Shown here: one piece after another, positions 1 through 10,500 of the stretch
Layout: every line of letters begins with the position of its first letter
Numbering within the stretch: the first letter of the stretch is position 1
Assembly (NCBI RefSeq): GCF_028858725.1
Contig: NC_084764.1
Coordinates: 21,193,501-21,257,500, forward strand
Origin: Colius striatus
Lineage: Eukaryota > Chordata > Aves > Coliiformes > Coliidae
Direction of reading: 5' to 3'
DNA length: 64,000 nt
The notes under the pieces: model-generated
Database searches by the model: none
The model's input: the letters and a program-made list of their open reading frames with translations, nothing else
Told to the model about the DNA's origin: nothing
Translations under genes and position numbers: made by a program

Positions 1-1413
1 TTGATGCTGGGGATCGAGCTGCATCAAAGCTGGTCAGGAGTGGAACAAGTGGACGGAGCTGATCTGCAGTGCCTTTTCGCTGGTGCACAGGACAGCTCTC
101 CAGAGGGTTACCTAACAGCAGGGGCAGCTGCTGTCCCAGGTCATAGGATAAGGCTGTCAGACTACCAGATCATGTGGCAAAGGAAGGGGACAAAGTATTA
201 AGTTGCAACTGGAGGACATGTCATCTACTGTGATTTTTTTTGTTCGGTTGTTTGCAGGACATTGCTGGTTAACGTGACCCTCTGTGCCTCCTCTCCTGCC
301 CTCTGGGAGATGATCTGTTTGTTGGCTCAGTAGATAGGCTAAGCACTGGGGTCTGGCAAGTTTAAGCTGTGGAGCAGGAGGGAGGGGGAACTACACTGCA
401 AATTGGATACAGCAGAGCAAATTCTGCATGAGTCATGCTCAGGACTGAGGGAAGGGCAGACCTACTAGGAAGTGTAGGTCTGCAAATATTACCAGGTTGG
501 GAAAGAATGCAGATTCTTGAGGTGCTAGCAAGAAGAGAGAGATGAGGCTACCTCATGCAGGAAAGTAGGAAAGGAAAAGTGAAGCCTCTTTTGTAGGTTA
601 ATTAGACATACTGCGTTTAGGTGTACAAGGAAGTGCAGGACAGTGATGTGAGACCTTTGAAGCAAAACTTCTAATGCAAACCTCTGCAAGACTTCATCTG
701 CAGCACAACTTCATACCTATATAACCAGTGTACAACTCCCTCTGTAACTACAAGTGTAGACTATGACCTCTACTTGAGAAAACATTATTTATAACTCCAT
801 ACTTAATAATAGGTTCCTAAGAAACAGAGATATATCTAAGAAGCAAGATACATCTTGCTTCAAAAGCAAGATGTATCATCTCTTTAGCTTTGATATATTG
901 CTCGGTGGTACATGATGTAGAGATAGCATATGGATTTTCTAGTTGTCTTAAGAGCCTGAAAACTGCCAAGTACCTCTAAAAGACTTTGGAGATGAGTAAG
1001 TTTAGCCTATGCTCAAGGATTTACTTAGCATCTAATCAGTGAGAAAACTCAAAAAAAAAGTGGAAAAAATTTCTGTTGCAGGTTCCTAATGACCACATAT
1101 AATAATGAAAAACATATCAGTGACCACAAAATATAGTCTATTAAACAAAAATAAAACCCTAGAAAATTGTCAGTAGCTATATTGGCAATCCTGCAAATCA
1201 ATATAAGCATACAATTGATCTTCCATCTGATTTTAAGATGGACTACATATATTAAAAAAGTATCCATAATCCAGAAAAAGGCCTAATACAACTCTAATTG
1301 AATTTCCCCTAACACAGTCTTCCACAAACTCAATACAAAAGAATCTGAGAGAGACTAAATTTTGATGTGACCAGAACTGGTTTCTTTGTATTCAAAACAG
1401 CTCTCAGAACACA
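1..1413. other. Non-coding flank upstream of MIA2
   Basis: I see no supportable gene here. The short open frames (66-86 codons) lack splice context or coding character. In the orthologous human region the upstream neighbour is PNN, so this may be intergenic DNA between PNN and MIA2, but nothing in the sequence identifies PNN. A snap-back inverted repeat lies at 841-877 and is listed separately. Confidence 0.5.
841..877. repeat. Three-part snap-back inverted repeat
   Basis: Bases 847-860 (GATACATCTTGCTT) and 864-877 (AAGCAAGATGTATC) are perfect 14-bp reverse complements separated by CAA. The first arm is itself part of a second hairpin, because 841-849 (AAGCAAGAT) is the exact reverse complement of 852-860 with a 2-bp gap. 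The same 9-mer therefore occurs three times in alternating orientation. This could form a small cruciform, or record a templated insertion during replication. No function is implied. Confidence 0.8.
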
Positions 1414-1426
1414 GTTAATTATTAAA
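1414..1426 (+). promoter_or_regulatory. Candidate HNF1 binding site in MIA2 promoter
   Basis: GTTAATTATTAAA matches the palindromic HNF1 consensus GTTAATNATTAAC at all but the last base. It lies about 210 bp upstream of the MIA2 start codon. The original MIA2 transcript was described as liver-expressed and HNF1-dependent, so position and family knowledge agree. Transcription start and binding are not shown by the sequence. Confidence 0.55.
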
Positions 1427-1635
1427 CGTACATGTATAATCAGGACACCTGACTCTGCAGATTGTTGGCAGGTTAGCATAGTGTACTTCTGTTTGAGAAG
1501 ATGAGAGAAGGAAAGTCGCATTATTAGTTTACTTGAAATGTTTTCTTCAGCTACAAAAAGTAATGAGGAATATTCTTGACAAACACGCATCGATGCAGTT
1601 TCCAGAGTTTCAGTGCATTCTAGATTTAATCTAAA

Positions 1636-4593
1636 ATGCTAAGGATCTTGGATCAGAGAATTGTGCTGTTAGTAATTTCATTTTTTACAAGCCTGAAGAG
1701 TACAAAGGTACTTTCAGAATGGAAGAAGTGTGGTGATCGGGAATGTGAGAGTAAGTAAAAAATGTTGTTTTTCAAAAGGAGTCTGTGGCATATGTGCAGC
1801 TATTACAAAGCGTAATGTCAAAATTACCAATGAAACAGCCTGAAAATGAGCAACCATAGAAAATATTTGTTGTCAATATACTCGGTTTATGAGCAATAGA
1901 CTTAAACTTTTCAAATAAAAAGAGAAAAAAAATACACTTGCTTCATTACGTTGTGTAAGTATATAAAGATCAAAGTTCAGCAAAAATACTCAGGTTTCCT
2001 CAAAACAGGCAGTATAAAGCAGTTTTAAAGTATTTTTAATGTATTCTTTGGAGGTACAAAAGACATTTTAAACCCCTAAAATAATAGGCTATAAACTGAG
2101 AAAGAAGACTATGTATCTTGTGTTTAGATTACATTCATAACCCATTCTACAAAACTCTTATTTTTTTCTACTGTAAGCAAACTGCTCGGTTTGTTGTGGT
2201 TTGTGGGGTTTTTTGGTCCTTCTTACAAATACCTATTAATCTATCCTCTTATTTTTTACTTCTTTAACATGAAGTAAGAGCAGTAAATAGTTACGAAGTT
2301 CCTGGGGAGTAAATATCTTTGCAGGAGGCAGAGCCACTTAATCACAAGTGAGCAGCAACAAACAAATAATGCCCTATTTATTATTCATTGATAACTCTTG
2401 TGAAACCTGTGAACCTACATACGTTTTTGAGCTGTCTGCATTGTTTTGGCGGCCTTAATTGTTACACTTCAGTTCATCCTGAAGTGGAAGAGACCTTAAA
2501 TTTTGTCTGCTGATGGATCTTTATTTTTCTATGGACCCATAGTGACTTCATTGGGTTCTGGATGCTCTGAGATGTGTGTCTTTGTTGAACAGCATGTGGA
2601 ATGGGCTTCAAACTGACTAGAGCACTGCAGTAGTAGTTTCTGTGGGGAGCCCGGGGCAAAGAAAAAGAAAGTTTTAAGTCACTCAGATTGAATAGGAAAC
2701 TTAGTTTTTGACAATGTGTTTAAGGTTATTGCTTAAATGTACCTATTTTCATCATAAGATAAATCTATTCAAAATAGAAGACAAAATCCCTGACATAATT
2801 ACATGATTTAATTTTAATTTCTAAAATATACAATTATAAATATGCCTTGGAAATATTTTTTAGCTGTTTAGATCTGACTTTAGTAGTTGAACCTGCTAAT
2901 TCTCCACATGTATTTCCACATGGAAAGCTTGGCTGAATAAGGACTGGAAAATGCCAATACAGGGCAAAAGCTTTTCTCTTTGATGTCTGTAGTAAATAGG
3001 AAAGAAAACAGGATAGGGCTGCCTTTTGCATTGCTTTCCAGTTGATGATATAAATGGATTAGTATCATAACAAAGCACAAGACTTCAGACAAAATGTCTG
3101 CTCTACTTACTTGTTTCTTTCTTTCTACATACTATTCCAGCGGCAATGAGCAGAGTTCAAGCCACTACAGACTACTTAGGGCCCGACTGCCGGTACCTTA
3201 ACTTCAAAACAGGGGAAGAGATAATAGTATATTCCAAGCTTTCAAGGAAAAATGAAAACTTGTGGATAGGAAGCGTAAGTACTTTAAGCTGAAAGATTTT
3301 CCCATAAATAATTTAGCTACTATAATAATAGTGTAACAACTGCAGCCTGATGGCTTCTGGGAATCTTCCATCTCTCTTGTAATATTAACCAGTGATGGAT
3401 CAATACAGCATTTAGGAGATGGATCATTATTAGTATCTTTATATAGAAACGGAAAAATCAAATCTTGGCAAAGATCACTCATGGAGAAACAAAGTCAAGA
3501 TGAGAATCTAAGTTCTCTCTATTCTTCATCTAACCATTTGTCTATAATGATTTAACCTGGTTCTCTTAAAAGCAGTCAGGAACCTACATATAGGCTTGTG
3601 AGTAAGGAGTTTTTACAGTTGCTTAATCAGCGATCCAGTACTGGACCTGACTTCACTGTTTGGTGCTCAAGGAAAGTTCCCAGAATTGTCAATGTAACTA
3701 GAACAGCCATGTAATTATGTTATAGCTAAGCAGGAATAGATGCATTGATCCAAATCCAACTGCTAGTGAAGCTCAAAGTGCTTCAAAACCAGAAGATATT
3801 GGTAAACTTTTTATTTTTTTTAAAGGATATGTCACAGCTATTGTTCAGCTGTGAAATTCTGTCTTCCTTTTTTCGCATCCAAAAATGTCTCTGCCAGTAC
3901 CTCACTCTTCTTCGCTTTCCAAGATTAAAGGCTAAATGCAATGGTTTGATGTAAAGATAGTAGTTGGTTTCTTGGTCAGACTGACCCTCACTTGATTCTT
4001 TTGGGTGTTACGATCAACTTACTTCCTGTAGCATTGCCATCTTCACTGCCATATTCTCTTCAGCTGCAGCTCATATCTGAATTTCATACCCTGCTTAGCT
4101 TGTAACTTATTTTGGGTCATTAGTTACTAAGGCATGACTTTTCTCCCACTGGAGTCAATGAGAAATTTGCAGCTGATTTTAGTAGGAACTGGCTGACATC
4201 ATCTGTGCAGACAGCACTGTCTTTATTTCAAGCAGCGTTAGGGCTACTGGTTTGGTTCTGCACAAACACAAGTTCATAAAAATAATTCAGAAAATAATAG
4301 TATGGAGTTACACACTTTCCTTTGCTTTCTGAGACAGCAAATGGAATGTTTTTGTGAAGGAAAATTCAACCAACCTTTTGACCAAGGGGTAGGGAGCAGT
4401 CCTATAAACTTATTTGTTTACTCATACTTTTCTAGCATATATGCAAGCACTTAATGTACTTATCCTTGAAGTTTAAATGCTCTCATTCCTTTTATATTTT
4501 TTACAGAAAGGAAAGGATTTTGGGTATTTCCCAAAGGATGCTGTGAAAGTTGAGGAAGTTTTTATTGCAGAAGAAGTTGAAGTGCTCACTAAG
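1636..4593 (+). CDS. MIA2: MIA2 exons 1-3: signal peptide and MIA-type SH3 domain
   Basis: Exons are 1636-1750, 3141-3274 and 4507-4593. Exon 1 encodes a leader with the hydrophobic core IVLLVISFF followed by WKKCGDREC. Exons 2 and 3 encode the SH3-like fold with [37 protein letters not shown] and EEVFIAEE. Cysteines at residues 32, 37 and 55, plus C118 at the start of exon 4, match the four disulfide cysteines of the MIA family. This domain faces the ER lumen and is thought to take part in cargo recognition. Donors are GTAAGT, GTAAGT and GTAAAC, with phases 1, 0 and 0. Confidence 0.93.
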
Positions 4594-7500
4594 GTAAACC
4601 AACATCACTAGATTTTCCAATGTAGTTTTTGAAACTGCAATTGAAAACCTAACATCCAGCTAGAAATCCAAGTGTCAATGCATATTTTATTTCAGATAAT
4701 TCAAAGCATGGGTTTTTTTCATTATTGCTCCATTTACATGTTTCTCATCCACTAAAATATTTTCTTTCCTAATAAATTATATAGAACCATTAGGAATAAC
4801 ATCATTACTTACAGTCCTTTGTGTAAAGTTCTACACCTGTGTAACTACACAGAAAGAAAGACAATAAAGATGTATTGCTGTGCTACACAGTGCTGGAGAA
4901 AAATACATATGAAAACATTTTAAAAGTTAATATTGTTCTTTTAGGAAACCGATTTCCTTTGTCTCGATGGAGATAATTACTCTTATGAAAAAGAAGATAG
5001 CGCGTTACATGATCACAACGAAGAAAGTGAATATTCGTCATCTGATGCAGAATTGCAGCTGTGCGAAAATGAACTCTTCAAACATACAAGGGACTCCAGG
5101 CGAAAGGAAGAGAGAGATCAATCAGTTTCTGAAAATGATTCCAAGGAACCTCACACTCAGGAGGAGTCTGCAAGTAAAGAGTTGGATAGAAAAAATGATA
5201 ACAGAAAAGATGATACTGAAGAGCCACAAGTGCAAACCAGTCCCCTATTAGAACCTGTTCCTGCTCAGTCTGGCTGGATTGCAGGATGGTTCACCACAGG
5301 AAGTAAAAACGATGAAGAGCCCTTAAAAGCAATTACCGAATCTTTAGAAGAAAATACATACCGAGGCAGAAAAATAGCAGTAACTGCTGAAGATGACTTA
5401 CAGGAGCCAAATGATGAGGAAAAGGAACTGACATCATCTCTTTGGATGGTGGGGCTGACAGACTTTCTGTATTTTGGTGAAGAGAACGTGGATGTTGGTT
5501 TGGCATCAGAAAAAAATGATCCACAAATCCATGATGTTTCTAGTGTGCCTGAACATTCCAATAATGAGCAGGAAACAGCAGTTATGGAGTTACTGACAGA
5601 TGAACAAAAGAGTGAAAGCCAAGAATCCAAATCAAATTGGTTTAATTTGGATTTAAGTAATGTTCTTAATTTTGGCCATAATGAGAAAGATGCAATTGCT
5701 ACGGAAGACCAGCAAAGCAGAGAAACAGAGGATGAAGCAAATAAGAATGAAGAAGTGCAGACTTTAGACCAGAATGAATCACAAATGGACAAAGAATCAA
5801 AGCAGACAGTTAAAGCAGTGACAGATGATGAAGGTGAAGAAAACTATACACAAGAAATAATAGATTCAAACAGTAACATACCAAATCCTGGGGAAATACC
5901 ATCAAGGATGCATACCAAGAGCACCTCAGATAGCACAGAATCTTCTTTTGATATACTAACAAGTGATAAAGAGAAGCCAACTGAACCTTACAGTTCAGAA
6001 CAAGACTTGGTATCAGAAAATCAACTGCTGAAAATCTCTGAAGCTAAAAAGAGAAATCAGGAGTCAGAAAGTGAACACGGTCAGTCAGGTTGGTATACAA
6101 ATATCTATAATAGCTTTATTAATTATAACATGAACCCATATGGTAATCAGCAGGCACATGAATCAATTGCATCAGATCAGATTTCTTCTTCTCCTAGCCT
6201 ACCTCAGAACTGTGATCCCTCAGACACAAAAAACACAGAAGAAAAACCTGACTTAGCTGGAGAACAGAGACATTTTTTCTCTCTCAGTCATTTTGCAGAC
6301 ATACTGATGTTTCAGAGTTCAACAGCTGAAGAAGGGCAAGTGCAGAGTTTGCAAGATGATGTGTTTCTTAGTGAAGAAATCCCTCAAACTGAAAATGATG
6401 ATGAAATATTACAAGGAAATAATAACAGAGCAACGAAAGTACAAGTAAAGCAGAGAGTTAGTGAGGAGCTATCTGAAAAATATGAGGATGCAATCCAAGA
6501 AAACAATCTCTTTTCCCTACTAGTTGTGCAAAATAATGAACACAGTAATGAAAAAGCAAAACATTTTGTCAAATTAGTTAGTGAAAGTGATGTTTCACAA
6601 ATTTTACCTATTGAAACGCTAGCACAACCTGAAGTATCTCAAAGACAATATGTACCCTTGTTTGGTTATTCCAGTGCTGAAGATGATGTTTCTGAGGGCA
6701 GTGAAAGTCAGAGAAACACCGATATAAAAGATTATAGCAATGACCCCATCTCCAAAGAGTCTCAGTGTTTACCTTCAAAATTAATTTTTGAAAATACAGT
6801 GGAAATTGGAACTCATCTGCAGGGAAAATCAAAAATGGGAACAATTGAAGCAGTACAAAAGAAAGAAAATAACCTGAACACTTGTATTCAAGAATCTGTA
6901 ATTTCAGAAAACCAATTACCAGTTTATGGGCATCTACCAGGAACTGCAGATAATCATCTGGGCATGAAGAAGACCCCATGTGATAGTGAGATAGAAACAT
7001 CTGAGAAAGGCAAACCAGTTGAATGCTGTGATACAGAACAAAATTCAGCATCAAAAAGCCAGTTCAAAATGGGTAGTGGCGTAAAAGAGAAAATTTACAA
7101 ACCAGCGAATAAAAATGACCCAATGGGTTTTTATGAAAACAATATCAAAGATTCCAGTCAGGGCATTTTTAATGATGAACAGGATCAGAAATCTGAAGAG
7201 TCCCAAGAACTGACTCCAGACCAACCTTTCTCTCCTCACCCCTCATCTAGTGGCTTCAGTTTCACAGGTACCAAAACTTCTGAAGAAACTGGCCACTTGG
7301 AAGACATGTGGAGTTTCAGAATGGAAGGTAAAAACTGCTTGCTGAGAACTAAGCTTCAGTATAAGCCCTGATAAAATAGTACCAGGAAAAGAAACCCAAG
7401 GCACCTCAAGCCAGTTAGACATAACAAAATAGCTACAGTAATGTGGATATCTCCAAAGAGAATGATGTTTCTCTTCAGCTGGCAGTGCAAAATAACAAAA

Positions 7501-10500
7501 GGAGCAGTGGAGGAAAAATAACCCAACAAAATCTACCAAATTAGTAAGATAGGACAATGCTTACTGCTTCTGCTGATAGCTTGTCAGGAGGGAAACTACC
7601 AACTGAACAAATTCCTATGAAGGTACAACATCATCAGAAAGGTGAAGCAGGAATAACACAGATTCATGTTCCCAACATAAGCTTCTAATACCAGAGAATG
7701 GATTAGAGGACAGTCATAATCCAGATTGCAGAAAGAAATCACATGTAATATAGTAAAAAAAAAAGACTATTCTGTATTATCAGAATTGGGCCCATCATTT
7801 CAAACCATTATGACAGTGCAAGATACAAAACCAGAACCAATTAATCTGAGTTTTGTAAGGCATCATCAAACATTATTTAATCAAGCACAGTAATACCAAA
7901 GTTTTCATCAGAATCCAAGTCCCCTCAAAAAACCTATAAAGAAAATTTGTTGATGGTAAAAGCAACAGAGCAGTCACATGATATTAGTCTCAGTGAATGA
8001 GAACTTTTACCCTAGAAGCCCTACAAAATAAGAGGCAATTTTAACGAAAGAGGGAAAGAAGGAAAGAAGGAAAGAAAGAGAAGGAAGGAAGGAAGGAAGG
8101 AAGGAAGGAAGGAAGGAAGGAAGGAAGGAAGGAAGGAAGATAAAGAAAGAAAGATAAAGAAAGAAAGAAAGAGCGAGCATTACAGCTAGTGTCTCCTAAG
8201 ACCCTCAACCTAGAAAAACAGGTTGCTGTTAAAAGAAATACAGATTAATTACATCCTGGCAACCTGGGATTGCTCAGAAACCTGCCTGATAAAGTATATG
8301 TTGAAAAAGAAGATACTGTTGTAACTGAAAGGACAGATAATGCTGAAAATGTGCCACTAAAATAAGACAGGAGAGGGAAAGAAAAAAGAAGAATATGAAA
8401 ATCCAAGAGAATCAAAGTTCAGAAATATAAATAATAAAAAATTATATTTTAACTGTAAAGGTTGCAGGTAATCATTTTACCAGCCTGTCAGGGTTCTTTG
8501 CAAATAGATGTTGTAAAACTAACAATTAAGCCTATAGAAAAAAGTCTGAGGATACGGTTTTGTTGAAAAACCCCAAATGAAAATGCAGATGGGACTAGGA
8601 CTGGTAGAATTAAATACTGCACAGAAGAATGAGATAGAGTTAAGAGAAAAGGAATCTGAACAAGATATTACAAAATCTTTAGAAGGTGCAGAAAACTATG
8701 AAATCACTTTAGAAATCATGCAAGATCAATTTGAGGAGGGACAGCTTGGCGTTTTGGAAAAATTACTGCTGCAGAATCCAGCAAAAACGAGGAAACTGAA
8801 AAAATCACCGTAGGGCAGACAGAGTTCACGTCTCAAAAAACAAGCGAAAGCAGGCAAATATTGTATGATAAACATTTAGATTTACCAAACCCATTGATTA
8901 CATTCCAATAGTTTTATTTTAAGTTAAAAGGTGTTTAGCAACCCTTAGAGCACATCTGCTGCACCAGCAATTAGAAAGGATTCATCAAGAAATCACAGCT
9001 TACTTATGTAAAGACTACATTATGCAGAGGAAACAAATGATTGTGTCCGCACAAAAGTGGCACAATTTCTACATTGGGCAGGAAAAATATGTAGAAAAAA
9101 GGAATGTTCTTCTAGAACTGCCAGAGCTTTTGTCTGCTACAACAATTAAGTGTGCAGCCCAAACTGCAGCTAAAGGTACTGGACTAATGCTTCACTAACT
9201 GTGATTTAGGAAGGACAAAATATGCTTTGTTTGAGGAAAAAAAATACAACAGGTACACTGTGTCTTTCTGATGATTAAAATCAAGATGTAGTAAACCTAA
9301 CTCATATCAGTTAATGACTGATTTATGATATTCTGAGGATCCAATAATACAGATTGAGTTAATGCAATGGTAACAGTTTAAGAACCAGTTCTTCCTGGCT
9401 TTTGATTATTGGACTATTTGTATCTTTGGCCAGGACTGGCTTGAAGCATAAAATTTTTAAATTAATCCATTTGTATATAGTATTTACAAGATGTGGGGTT
9501 TTTTGAAAGCAGAATTTTATTGGCTTCAGGAAACTGATTCCAAGTCACTGAAACTGAGGCAGCTAGGTGCCTTCAGTCACATTTCTGCATGAACATGCCT
9601 GTGGTTTCTTGTATTTCACAGTGAACTTTGTTACTTTATGGGAAGTTTAATCTAGTTTAATCCTAGATGGCATTTTTAATAATTATTTTCATAAAGATTT
9701 TGCTACTTGTATTTGGATATAAGAAGGAGATCTACTAATGCTCAACAGGGAATCTATATGCTAACTATCAAAACCAAGCATATTTTTTCCTAAACAACTT
9801 TACAACACCAGTTTTTCTTAAAGCTCTATCCTCCAAACTGTTCTGAGACTGTTAATTTGAACAAGTATTTCTTAAATCACAGATCTGTTGCACATTTTCA
9901 CTCTAGCATAGCACTCTAGTGTTTGGCTTTATGTCGAGGAAAATAATCTCTGTAGAGGTTAATGTCTTACAGAAAGTGTATAAGTTACATCCTCTGGAAA
10001 TAGGCATGATTCCCCTTCACAATTATTCGCAGGAATAGGAGGCAGAAGAAAGCTACTAGAAGAAACCTCAGAGAAGGAACATGAAATGAATGCAGCTGTG
10101 GACAGTGAACACAACAGTCACAAACAGTCAGAAGCGATTCCTTTGGTAAATTCTGAAGAAAAAACAGACAGTTCAGTAGTTGACTCTCCATTTGATGTCA
10201 AGCCTTTCTCAGATGCTATCCAGAACTATGTTCCAAGTAATGGTAAGTGCTAAGTTTCTTAATTTTAAAGAAAATAAATTTGCAATCTTAAAAAAAAAAA
10301 AAGTTGGACTTGTATTAGTTGACAATTGTAATGTAACATCCCCCCCCTTTTTTTTATCCTTATGAACAAACCAGAAGGAGGCTGGATGTGCTTGAATGCT
10401 CTTGAAATTGGAGAATTGATAAAATCTGTATTTTCAGCAGTGATGGGTATTATCAAAAAGGTAAGAGTTTTTTATGTGATACAGTGTTGACATTAGTGCA

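Noticed and set aside
1-201. Plus-strand open frame at the left edge as the tail of an upstream gene
   Set aside because: No homology to PNN or another known protein that I recognise, and no supporting splice site.
5265-5792. 175-codon minus-strand open frame
   Set aside because: Shadow of the long MIA2 exon 4; the Ser/Phe-rich translation mirrors the acidic sense strand.
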